DNA from: Hypoxylon rubiginosum
Taxonomy: Eukaryota; Ascomycota; Sordariomycetes; Xylariales; Hypoxylaceae
DNA: 64,000 nt
NCBI GenBank assembly: GCA_902806565.1
Contig: CADCXA010000019.1
Location: 310,001 to 374,000 of the forward strand
Reading direction: 5' to 3'
Shown: positions 39,201 through 52,194 of the stretch, piece after piece
Position numbering within the stretch: the stretch's first letter is position 1
How the letters are laid out: every line of letters begins with the position of its first letter
Translations under genes and position numbers: made by a program
The notes under the pieces: model-generated
Seen by the model: the letters and a program-made list of their open reading frames with translations, nothing else
What the model was told of the DNA's origin: nothing
Database searches by the model: none

Positions 39201-42200
39201 TATTATTAAAGTTTAAATAAAGGTAAATATATTTAAATATATATATTATAAAAACTAATATTAATAGTTTTATAAAAAAGTAATAATTAATTTTTTTAAA
39301 TAAAAAACTTTTATATTATAAAACCTTATAATTAGTTAAAAAATACGTTTAATATTTTATTTTAAACTATAACTTTAAAAAATGTAAAATTATATTAACG
39401 TTATAAATTATATTTTAATTTTTATAATCTTTTTTTACGTTATAATTTGTTATAATAAAAGTTAATTAATAATAATAATAATTTTATATTTATAGTAATA
39501 AATTAAGTAAGAAAAAAAAAACCTAAAAGATTTTATAAAGTTAATTTTACTAACTAATTAAACTAAGTTTTATAATTTTAACTTAAATAAGGTTTTAATA
39601 AACTTAATAAAAAAACCTAAATAAATAATAATAAACTATTAATTAAACGTGGTTATAAACAATTTCGTAAAAATATATATTTACCGCTTATTAATAATAT
39701 AAATAACTAGCTAATAAAAAAAGGTAAAGGTAAATTTTAAAAAAAAGCTTTATTTATAATAATTTTGTTAAATAAAAACTTTAATATTAATTTTTAATTT
39801 AAAAAAATAAGTAATATAAAAACATATATAATTTAAAAAAAAAAGAAGATATTATTAAGTTATTAAGTAATAAATTTAAATTTAATAAATTTAAATAATA
39901 ATAAAAAAACTTATAACCGATTTAAATAATATTATATAATTAAAATTAAACTAATTTAATTATTTAATAAAATAAAGTTTTATATATATAATATAAATGT
40001 TTATTAAATTATATTAAGTTAAATATATAAATAATAATTATTTATTTATTTATTATTTATTAAGTTAAATAAATATATATATAAATAATAAAAAACTTTA
40101 TAAATATAAAATATAAAACCGTTAAAATAATAAATATTCTAAGTATTTTAAGTAATAATAAATTTAAGTAAAGTAATAATTTAAATTTAATATAACATTA
40201 TATTTATAAATTAATATAATAATTATTTTAATATTCTTATATTTTTTTATATATATAATAAAATAATAATAAAGCGTTAATTCTTTAAATTTTTTTTTTT
40301 TTTAATAAGTAAATATATAAAGTTATTAAAATATATTAATATTTATTATTTTATATATCTTAATATAAAGTTATTATTTAGTTTTAATTTTTTTAATAAC
40401 GGTAATATTAATTATATTATTATATATTATATTTATTATATTATAATTAAAAATATTTAAAATATTAATAAAGGTAAAAATTATATAAAAAAATATAAAA
40501 ATAAAATTAAAAACAATTTTTATTTTTTTAAAATAATAAAATAAAAGTTAATATTAATTCTTAATAATAATATTATAATTTTAAGTTATTATTTTTTTTA
40601 TATTTTAAAAAAAAGTATAGTATTAATTTTATAATATTAATAAATATTTTATTAATTAAATGTTTATATTAACACATTATTTTTTTTTTTTAATTTTAAT
40701 TAATAGGTATTTTTTAAAAAGATTTTTAAACTATAAATATATTTATAATTAAAACCTAAGGAAAATAAATTAAGGTTTAAAAATAAATGTTATATAAAAT
40801 TATTTTTTAAAAAACTTTTTAAAAAAGTATTTTTAAATTAAAATTTTTTTATAAAGTTTTATTATATTATAAGGTATTTATTTAAAATTAAACTTAAATA
40901 TATAATTCTTAAAATAATTTTAAAATAATTTAATATTAACTATATATATAATTATTTAATTTTAAGTTTAAAATATAATAATTTTTTTAATAACATAGAA
41001 AATTTTATTTTAATTTATAAGGATTTTTACCATTTATTTAATTATAATAATTTAATAATAATTTTTAAAAAAAATAAAAATCCTAATATAAAAGTTTTTT
41101 TAAACATTTATTTTTTATTTATTTATATTTTATAACCATTAAAAAAATTAAGAAATGAAAATTTAATTATATTAAATTAATATTATAATTTAGATTATTA
41201 TTTTATTAAAAAGGTTTTTATAAAATATATTTTTATATAATTTACTTAAAGTTTTTTTAATAATAAGGTTATTTTATTATTTAAAAATAAAAGTATAAAA
41301 AAAATAAAATTTAAGTTATTAATTATAAAGTTTATAAACTATAACTAAAAGATAAAAAATACACCGATTATAAATATTTAATATTATTTATAATTAAAAA
41401 CATAATCAACTAAAAATTAAAATAATAATAAATATAAAAAAGGCGGTAGTTAAAATAAAAACATATATATTATAAATAATATTAGTTTTATTAATTTTAA
41501 TAGTAATAACTTTTTTAATTTAAATAATTTAAATTTTTATAATAAGTTTTTTAACAATATAATAACTAAGTTTTTTTTTAATATTAACTATAATATAAAA
41601 TCTAATAATTATATTAATATTAGTTATAATAAAAAGCCATTTATTAAGTAATTAAAATAATTATTTTTACTATAAACTAAGACTAAAAATACTTTTATTT
41701 TATTTTTATTATATATTAAAACTAATAATAATCTTAATTATTTTAATAATAATAAAATTAATATAATTTTATTAATTAATAACTTACTAATTAATAAAAA
41801 TAATATATTAATAAATAATAAATTTAATTTTAATATTAATTTTAATAATAAAAAAACTATAAAATTAATATTATAAATTAAAAATAACTAATAATTTATT
41901 TATTATAATAAATATAATATGTTAAAAAATTAATAAGTAATATTTTAATTTTAATAAGATTTATATAAAGTTAAAATAAAATTATATATAATAAATAATA
42001 ATAAGTTTAATATTATAATAAGCTTTTTTTATATAGTTTTATAGTAATAATTATTAAATTTTTAAGTATTTATATTATAATAATATTATTTTTAAAATAA
42101 TTAACTATAAAATATAGATTTTTAAAACCACGTAACACCTATTTATAATTATAATAAATAAAAGCAATTAATAATTAATTAAATAATTATATAATTAAAA

Positions 42201-43510
42201 AATATATTAACTTTAAATTAAAATAATTTAAAAGTTATTAATTATATAAAACTTTTAATATAAAATATATTTTATATATAATATAAATAATTAAAATATA
42301 TAAAATATATATAAATAATTAATAATAAAGCATTAATTAAAAATATAGTGTTTATATTTTCACTAACTAATAAAAATATATATTAACAGTTTTATAGTAT
42401 ATTTATATAGTAAAATAATTAATATAATATTACCTTATAAAATATATATAATTTAAATATTACGTAAAAAATTAATAAAAACTATATTACGTAAAAAGTG
42501 TTACTTATAATAAATATAATTAAATAAATATAATTAATATTTTTTTTAAAAACTTTAAATTTAATTAATATTAATTTAAAACTATTATTATTAACTGGTT
42601 TTAATAAGAATAATAATAATAAAACTATTTATATAATAATAAAAATACTTTTAATTTTAATATGTTTATTAACGTTTATATATATATATATATTAATTAT
42701 TATTTACTTATAATTAATATTAATTAAAAAAAATCAAGGAAAATTAAAAGAGAAAAAAAAATATATTAGTTTAATAAATATATTTATTATTATTATTATT
42801 ATAATAATAGTTAATATAAGTTTTATTAAAATAATTAAAAATAATTATATAATAGTTAAAAATATTATTATTTTTTTTATAATAATTATAAATTATTTTA
42901 AATAATAGAATAATATTAATTATAAATTTATAAATAATTAAAAAAATATTAAAATTTATAATTAATAATATAAAAAACCGAAAAATATACACTTATAATT
43001 ATTAATATTAATAAAAGTTAATATAATTTTTTTAAAATATTTAATTTAATTTTTATAAAAAGTTTAAAAAAATAAATATTATTTAACTAAAAATTATTAA
43101 TTTTATTAATTATTAAAAATTAAAAAAAAATATAATTTGGTTTTAAAAGGGATAAATTTTATATTTAAATTATTAATTATATTTATAAAACTATTATTAA
43201 AATATATTTTTTTAATATAGTTAAAATATTAAATTAAATATAACTAATAATTAAAATTGTTTTTAAAATTAAGTAAAAGTTTTTTAAAAATAAAATTAAA
43301 TAATGTAAAATTATTATTATATAAAGCTAAAAAATATAAATAAATATTAAAGGTTTAATTAAACGTTATTATTATATTTTAATTAAAATTATTAGTTTTT
43401 AATTAAGAATTATTATAGTTATTATTATTAGTTTAATTTTAAATATATTTATTATTTAACTAGTAAAACGTAGAAAATGGTATAGTAAAAAATATTTCTA
43501 GTTTTTTAAA

Positions 43511-43627
43511 ATTATTATAAGTAATTTTTAGGTTATTATAAGTGGTTTTTAAGTTATTATAAATAGTTTTTAAGTTAGTTTAAATGGTTTTTAAGTTAAT
43601 TTAAATAACTTTTAAGTTAATATAAAT
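43511..43627 (+). repeat. 21-bp tandem repeat, about 5.5 units
   Basis: Units start at 43511, 43532, 43553, 43574, 43595 and 43616 (last one partial). Each reads roughly GTTATTATAAGTGG then TTTTTAA. Unit length is constant at 21 bp with base changes only. Confidence 0.85.
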
Positions 43628-46312
43628 TAAATAATTAATATTATTATAAATATATAATATTTTAAATAATAATAAAAATTTATAAGAAATTGTTAAAATT
43701 TAATAATAAAATTAATAATTAAAAAAAAAGTGAAACCTTAATTAAAATTAATAAATTAATTAATATAAAATTTTTAAAAGGTTTTATTAAATATAAATTA
43801 GTTATAATAAGTTTATATTAATTGTTTTAAAATTTAATTAATTTTTTTTAATATAAAATAAATAAAAGATTAATATGTTAATAAATTTAAATATATAATT
43901 AAAACTTATAAAAATTAAAAGTAAATAATTAAAATTATATAATTTAAATAAATATAAAGTATTATAATATTATATATAAAAATGGTTTTTAAAGATTATA
44001 AATTTTAAAAAGGTTTTATTTAAAATAAAATAACTGTAAATAAAGTTAATAAAAAGTTATTAATATTAATAAAAAACTAAAAATACTAAGAATTTAAATA
44101 TAATGTTATTTTTTATATATGGTAAATAAAAATTAAAGAATAAAATAAAAAAAAAATAAAAAAAATAAAAAAATATTATAAAAAAATAAAAGGGATTAAA
44201 AAATATAATTAACTATAACTATCTATAAAAAGTAAATTATAAATAATATAAATTAAGTAGATTATATATAATATAATTATTATAAAAAAATAAATTATTT
44301 AATATTAAATAAAACTAATTAAAACTATAAATTATTAAATAATAATTTATTTAAAAGATATAATCTAGCTATTTATAAAATAAGTAACTTAAAAAACTAG
44401 TAATTAACTATTTTATAAATATTTATTAAATATTTAATAAATATTAATTATATATAATATAAAAATATTTTATATTATAATATTTAAATTTAAAACGTTA
44501 TAAATAATTTTATTATTATAAACGTTTTATTTATTTTTATAAAGTTTATTATAAAAAAAATATAAAAAAGCTATTAAAAAAATATACGTTAAAATTTTAA
44601 AATTTTATATATAATATTTTTATTTATTTATTTAAAGTTAAAATAAAATTTAATTATTATAATATTTATAAAAAAATAATTTATAAATACTTATAAAGTT
44701 TTTAATAAATATTAAATATATATTAATATTATTTTAATTAAAAACATATTAATTAATAATTATTTTAAAATAATTTTTTAAATTAAATATAAGAAAATTT
44801 TTAAAATTATATTAAGGTTTATAAAGTGTTATTTTAATATTAATAAAACTAATTAATATATAATATTTAAAAATATAAATATAATAAAATTATTTTATTA
44901 TATTAATTATTATATTAATAATAAATATAAACTAGTATTTATAATTATTTAAATTAACATTAAATATAATATTTATTATATTTAATAAGTTAATATATAT
45001 TAATAATATAATATTTAATATAATTAAAAAAATTATTTATTAAATATATAATAAAATAATATTATTAAAATATAAAATAAATATTTTTAATTTTAATAAA
45101 ATATTTTATAAGTATTAAATAAATATTTATAAAATATTAATTTATAGTATAATAAAAAGAATTATTTATTAATAATAATTAAATAATAAATAAAAAACTA
45201 GGAAATAAATAATTAAATCCTTGTTATTTTTTAATATTTTTAAAAATATTTAACGATTTTTTAATATTTTAAGGATATTTATTTTATATTAAACATTAAA
45301 TTTTATTTATAATATATTTAAATCTAAACGTAAAAAAAATTAAAATCGTAGGTAAGTTATTATAAATATTTAATAAATATTTAAAAAGTATATATTAAAT
45401 ATTTATTAATATTTTTTAATTTTATAATAAAAGATATAATAAGTAATATTTATAATAAAATTTTTACTTGTTAAAAACAAGAGTTTAAATTTAAAGAAAA
45501 AAAATTATAACTAGATTAAACTAGGTATAATTTTAAATAAAAATAAAAAGCGAAAAATATTTAACTATTTTTTATTATAAAATATTTATTAACTATTTAT
45601 AAAGTATTTTATAAGTATTTAATAAGTATTTAATTATAATATATTAAATATTTTATTTTATAAACTTTTATTTTATAAATAAATATAAAAATAATTAACT
45701 ATATATATTAAATTTAGAATTTTATTATAATTTTTTTTATTATTTAATTATTATAATAATTTAATTATAAATATATTAATAAAAATAAATAAAAATGTTT
45801 TATATAAAAACTGGTTTTATATTTTATAAATATTTATTAAATATTTATTAAATATTTAAAAAATATTAGTTAAATTAAATTATTATAATAATAAATATTA
45901 TTAAATACGTTAAAACTGTTTTATTATTTAAATATTATTTATTTATTTATAATAAAAAAAATATTATATAAATATTTTTAAATATTTATTAAATACTTTA
46001 TAATTAATATATAAAATATTTAAAACTTATTTTTTTTATTTTAATTATTTATATGTTATTTTAAAGTTATTATATAACTATATTATTATTATTAATTTTT
46101 TTTAATGTTATAAAACATTTAATGGTTTTTTATAAAATATTTAATAAGGATTTTTTAAGTTTTTTTTTAATAGTAAAATAAGTTTTTTTTAGTTTAATAA
46201 ATAATATTTTTTTTTTTATATGTTTTATTTTTATTAAACGTGTATTAAACTTTTATTATTTTTTTTTATTTAATTTATTATTTTTATAAGTTTTATAATT
46301 TTTTTATTTATT

Positions 46313-46690
46313 TAAACGTTTTTATTTTTATTATAAACGTTTTTATTTTTATTATTATTATAAATGTTTTTACTTTTTTTATTATAAACGTTTTTATTTT
46401 TTTTATTATAAGCGTTTATTTTTTTTTTATTATAAACGTTTATTTTTTTTTTATTATAAATATTTATACTTTTTTTATTATAAATGTTTTTAATTTTTTT
46501 ATTATAAACAAGTTTATTTTTTTCGTTATAAGTGTTTTTATTTTTATTATTATTATTATAAACGTTTTTATTTTTATTATTTTTATTATAATAAATATTT
46601 TTATTTTTATTATAATAAGCGTTTTTATTTTTATTATTATTATAAATGTTTTTATTTTTATTATTAAAACTTTTATTTTTATTATAATAA
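46313..46690 (+). repeat. Degenerate ATAAACGTTTTTATTTTT tandem array
   Basis: More than a dozen units of ATAAACGTTTTTATTTTT separated by a variable number of ATT triplets, with ACGT changed to ATGT, GCGT or ATAT in some units. Surviving G/C sits almost only in the central CpG. Confidence 0.8.
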
Positions 46691-49006
46691 AAAATTATTT
46701 TTAAATAAAAACTTTTAATTTATTTTATTTTAAAGTTTAAAATAAAATATTATTTTTTAAAAAAATTATAATTATATTATTTTATAATGTTTAATTTTTA
46801 TTTTTATAGTTTATTAATATTTCACGGCCTTAATATTTATAATAAAATTAAAAATTTAAATAAAATTATTAAATAATAAAATAATTTTATTATTAGCTTG
46901 TTAATAATTTTATTAAATATTTATTAAAATACTTATTAAAAGCTTTTTTAAAAAAGTTAATTAATATTTAAATATAAATTTACTTTTTATATTTTTATTA
47001 TTAATAATATAAATATAATTTAAATTGTTATTACTTACGTTAATTTTATTAAAATAAATATGTTTTTTTTACTTTATTTTTAAAAACTATATTTAAAAAT
47101 AATAATTTAATTTATATATTTTTAAATAAATTAAATACTAATTAATTATTTATTAAATATTTATTAAATAATTACTTATAACTTTTTCTAGTTTTAATAT
47201 AATTTTTACAGGCTTTTTTTTTTATTTTATTAAAAGTTTTATAAATTTTAAATTAAATTATAATAAATTAATTTAATTTATATTTAAAAAGTTTTTAATA
47301 TATTTTATATAAGCTACGTAATTTTTATAAGCCTTTATAAAAAAAACTAACTTAAAAATTTTTTATTTTAAAGCTTAAAAAATTTATATATTAAGCTGGA
47401 ATAATATTTTTTTTATTAAATTAGCCGCGGTATTTAAATTAAATTTATTAATATTTTTTTTTATTAAGTTTTAATATATTATATTAATTTATTAATTAAT
47501 ATAAATTTTATATTATTTAATAAATATTTACTAATTAATATAATATAATTATATAGTATTAATTTATTATTACGATTTTTTATTAGTTAAATTTTTATAT
47601 TATTTTTATTAATAATAATATAATATAATTTAATATAACGTTTAAAATTATTTTAATATAATATTTTATTTTATTTAAAATTAATAAGTATTTATTAAGT
47701 ATTTTATAAATATTTATATATAATTTATTATATAATAATATAATTAAATATTAATATTAATATTATAATTTATATTAAATTAATAAAAGTATTTATTATT
47801 AAAAATAATAATTTAATTTATATTTTAATATATAATAAATACTTATTAAATTATTAAAAAAAAATATAAAACTTATAATTATATTAAATAATAATATATT
47901 ATTTAGTTATATTTTATAAGTTTAATATTATTTATATTCTTTTTATAAAATATAATAAATACTTATATAATATTTATAAAATAAATAAAAACTTATAAAT
48001 TTATATTTATAAAATATAAAAAATAATAATATTATATTAATAAATAAAACTATATAATTTTAATAATTATTTAATAAAATAAATTTTATATTAAATATTT
48101 AATAAATACTTATTAAATAATTAATTAAATTATAATAAAAATATATATAAAAAAAAGTTTAATATTATTTTAATTTAAATATAATAATTACTTTTATTAA
48201 TTATTAATTTATACTTTTTTTATATATAATTAACTTATATAAATAAAACTATTAAAATAAAAATAATTAATAAAATATAAAAAAATTATTAAATATTTTA
48301 TTAATAAATATTAAAATTAATTATAAAACTATAATTAAATTAGATTTTAATAATTAATAATTAATATTTTATTATATATAAATAAATAAATTAATAATTA
48401 AATTTAAAATAAATTAATAGTTAATTAAATTATATTTTTATATATAACTTATTTAACTTATTATAATTATAATAAGGTTTAATATTAAACTTTTTATATT
48501 TATAAGATATTATAAATTTTAATATCTAGTTAAAATATAACCTTTAAAAAATACTTAATTTTTTATTATATATTTATTTAAATAACTTATTTTTAAATAT
48601 AATTTAATTTAAATTTAATTATAATTATAATTTATTAATTTTAATACGTATTTAAAAATATATAAAGCCGTTATTAAGTTATTATTAATATTATTTATAA
48701 CCTCCAGCACTTAGGTCCCTGTATTATAGAGCAGTTATAAGGCATATAGAAAATTATGTTATTAATTTTATTTATAGAGTTTTAACGTCCGTTCTAATTA
48801 GCTGATCTCTATTTTATGACTTCTAGGACCTCTCCCATCGCTTTCCCGCCACTATATATCTCTTATATCCGTCATCTATGAAGAACTTTCTGTTAATCCT
48901 CTTAGAGAGCAAAAGATCGCGTTTCCATAGAACATTTTAGCCACGCCTTGATGATACTATTGCATTCAAGAAGTCTCCTCTAGTTTCTTTTCCCATGTCC
49001 CACTAG

Positions 49007-50253
49007 ATGGACTGCGTGTCTAACGACGACAAGTAAAATCTCGAGTCCAACTTAAGCATAGCAGACACGGAATTGATCATGATGCGCTTGGAGAGTAGCA
49101 AGGAGTCTTTGCGGACTAACACGATTGTAGATGCCGACGGCGTAAATAAGGTACAAGGTACGAACCTAACGCCCAAGAAGAAGGCTGTGTTATATCAGCA
49201 GAAAGTTCGCGGCTGATTCAATCTTAACGGAAACTACCCGCTTGAGTAGATTGATGCGGAATCGTTCACTTGTAATGTCTCAAGATCTCCTACGCCCCCT
49301 ACTGGCGCTCGTCCTCGACGAGCACCTAAAGTGTCCCATTGACCTTAGCGCCACGACTGACACGACTACAATTGAGGTTTTAGACGCGTGCCTTAACAGC
49401 GCATTTAGCAACCTGTAAATCGCCGAGGGCACGCTCAGGGTCCAAGGATGCCAGCCAGGATGACTATGACAAAGCAGTGCAGGGCGTGCGGCGAGCAGGC
49501 CGCCAAGCCCTAGCTCAGGAGGTGGAGGTAAAACATAACAACACACTCAGACCGGACATAGGCGAACCTAGCAAGCATAACCGACCCGAACGGTAGGAAA
49601 GATCCAGTAAAAATGGACAAATAACTTACCGACAAGCTCTCTGTGCTCGAGCGTGAGCGAGGATGAGAAAAACACCAGTTTCATCGTTGTAACCTGGGGC
49701 TCAGAGTTAGCAAACCCGATACTCGGCGTGTGTTTACCCTGAGAGTATCAAATCTACGAAGTAAATTCAGCGTGGGCCTCCTCGCAGGGGGGCGGGGACA
49801 AGCTTAATCCATGAGTGATGATATCGGCAAGCTTCTCTGCCGAGGACAAGCGCAACAGCGAGAAGTGCGGATAGCTGAAACATGAGTTTCTGCAGGGGAG
49901 CCAGCAAGTCAGACAGCCAGACGGACATGGCAAATTGCGACGTGAGTGTGACGTTCGACGATGGACTTGTCGCTAATATTAGGTGCCCCTAGGCTTACGC
50001 CGAGCTATTCAACGACTTTGAGCTAGACGTGGCTAACAACGTCCTGCTAAGTCCTGGCGCCAAGCGCCTCAACAACCTCATAGCTGCACAGATGGCCGAG
50101 ATCAAAGGGGACGTCGATGTCGCATCGGCAAATCCGGACGTGCTCAGCGAGCTCGCGGAATATAATTTATTCTCGTCGTTCCCGAACCCCCTTCATATTT
50201 ACTGCCAACAGCAGTATCAAGGTAAGGCTTTTCTACCTACCGCATCTCCCTGA
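49007..50253 (+). pseudogene. Broken coding relic at the right edge of the AT block
   Basis: GC is normal and several plus-strand stretches read as protein but lie in different frames with stops between. 49007-49213 has one in-frame TAA and includes MRLESSKESLRTNTIVDADG. 49254-49418 is 54 codons open (MSQDLLRPLLALVLDEHLKC, then PIDLSATTDTTTIEVLDACL). About 49455-49520 gives DDYDKAVQGVRRAGRQALAQ. About 49660-49800 gives KHQFHRCNLGLRVSKPDTRR. 50029-50253 is open and ends LNNLIAAQMAEIKGDVDVAS then ANPDVLSELAEYNLFSSFPN. I do not recognise the family. The damage is stops and frameshifts, not C-to-T saturation as in the neighbouring block. Confidence 0.5.
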
Positions 50254-52194
50254 AGCTGACGAAGTGGCGTATTTCTGGCTAACGTGATATATTACCCATA
50301 TAGTTCCATAGAGACACTCAACACATCGAGCACCACTTCAGCGCGGAGTCAAGTCTGTAATTTCTATTAGTAGGTTGGGGTTCTTTCTCCGTCTCTAACA
50401 GCTTCCGCCAGCCCACGGCAACGGGATCTGAGGTCCTGTTTGGTGCGCCTCAGATCATCGGCCGGGTAAGCTAGATTCTGCCGGCGTTGCTGCGCTGGAA
50501 GGGATTTGAACCAATGGTGCAAAATGTCGCAAAGGGAGAATAATAGGTAGGCATGCTTCAGCATACTCTAGTATTATCATAGGTGCTAGATCTATGTAGC
50601 CCAGTTCCATCGTATGATTAGTCAACACTGCCATGGAATCAAGATTCAAGTTGGCCCTTAAACTCAACTCTCATTTTAGTGATTATCTATTGTTTAATAA
50701 TAGTTACTGTATAGAATGACATACGTTTTATCAACTCTTAAAGCATTCGATGAGGGCAAAGACACTTTGAGCGCCCCCTACCCTACGCTAAATGTGGTCC
50801 TTTATCAACTCCCTAGAAACGTTCAACAATGGCAATTCTTCATATATTCAGCAACTAGGGGACTGCTAAACTCATCGTAGCTGCGGTGTGGTCCTCCACT
50901 ACTTGAAATCTTAGTATATGAATCGTTATTATCGCCCGCCGCTGTCTTTCTTATTGGCGCGGCTGTTCAATCACTGACGATGCATAGTACCTGGAATGCC
51001 GTCGAGCTGCGAGGCTTCACATGATACTTTACGCATTTATTCCCTCTAAAAATAAGTGGCACATGCCAAAAAATTCAAATCATTTAACCAGCTGTCATTT
51101 CTGCCGGCTATTCAACCCGGGTTAAATATAGACTGTTGGAGGGGTTCGTCATACTCCCTAGTAACGTCTACCAAGTTTTAGCAGCCATCCTAACCTTTTA
51201 ATCCGCACTAATCGGATCATAGATATCTAGTCCATGTGGAATCTCAGGAGCTCTACACTGGTAGAGTAGATGTCAACTCTCCTATCATCTAACGCGGAAT
51301 GAAGTCGAACTAAGCCGAATCAGATCAGCTAAAAGTGCGCTACTTTGGGTTTAAGGGAGGAGTCAGTATAAGTTAGATACTAGTTAAGTACTTAGGTATA
51401 CGAGGCAGATGCTAGCTTTTGTCTTTCAAGTGCCGTAATAGCTTAGACAGCAACTTGAGCTACCCAACTTAAACCTACGTAGGTACATATAAAGACGGAT
51501 GTTGCTAGGTTGAATACTTGCAAGTCTGGCACGACGTAAGCCAGAAGGCGTAAAAACAATAAAAGCTAAGAGCAATGGGCTACGATCAGAATACATACCC
51601 CTTAGGCACTAAGCCCCGTTGACCTCCAGACCTAGCTACCCCCTATTTGCACTAACACGGCTGGCTCCCCGTCCTAGGGATCAGGAGCCGAAAGGCTAGA
51701 GCCATGACAAAGCCTGCGGGTATTTGAATGAAGGAACAAGACATCTATATTGAACGAAAGTTCGCCATCATTGTAGTCTCGTACACATCACGGAGACTGG
51801 TAAACTGCATTCCAAACCGGGACAGTCATTTGTAAATTTTCATGTATGCCAAGTGCAATCGGCAGTTCCCCAGATTCTCTGGTCCAGTCGGTGTATTAAA
51901 TTGTTCCTTGGCAAGGCTTAGCAAATATACGAGCATCATTTAATGAATATAGCGTCCCTTTGGCAATTTTCCCACCCAACCACGATTACCGAGATTACCG
52001 AACGAATATCTTGATTACGCGCGGCTAGAATGCGGGAACTGAGCTCTTGGTTGTGTGTCACCCAATAAAGTACATGGCAACAATGTGTATAAGAGACTTT
52101 CGTATTCTCCAGTCTTGTGGAACGCGTTATAGACCTCGAACGCATCGCATACTCTTCGGTTACTGTTCTCTTCCAGGCTCGCTTATTCATCAAC
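50254..52194. other. Intergenic region left of the AA9 gene
   Basis: About 1.9 kb without a defensible gene. Short frames on both strands at 50367-50667 and 51936-52253 have no domain features. The last ~200 bp before 52195 should hold the AA9 promoter; a CT-rich TGTTCTCTTCC stretch sits close to the start codon. Confidence 0.5.

Larger units (their letters stand above)
22378..48690. repeat. Extreme AT-rich block of about 26 kb (RIP-degraded repeats / possible centromeric DNA)
   Basis: Almost only A and T; sampled 60-base lines carry from 2 to 12 G or C. Where C survives it is mostly followed by T or G and rarely by A: in 31261-31440 I count about 2 CpA against about 7 CpT and 4 CpG. This is the expected result of RIP, which turns CpA into TpA. 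The left edge is graded over about 100 bp; the right edge at about 48690 is abrupt. Sub-zones: a very low-GC part (22.4-26 kb), a T-rich strand zone (26.3-28.47 kb), a normal-GC island (28.48-28.79 kb), a zone with more surviving G/C (about 31-43 kb, perhaps former coding elements), and an A-rich zone around 44 kb. No gene is supportable anywhere in it. Confidence 0.9.

Noticed and set aside
42771..42992. 73-codon minus-strand frame inside the AT block
   Set aside because: Only Ile, Asn, Tyr, Phe and Lys, as expected from random A/T; not a gene.
22378..48690. AT block as an insertion of mitochondrial DNA
   Set aside because: No rRNA, tRNA or respiratory-gene fragment is recognisable, and the CpA loss and fold-back arm comparison point to nuclear RIP.
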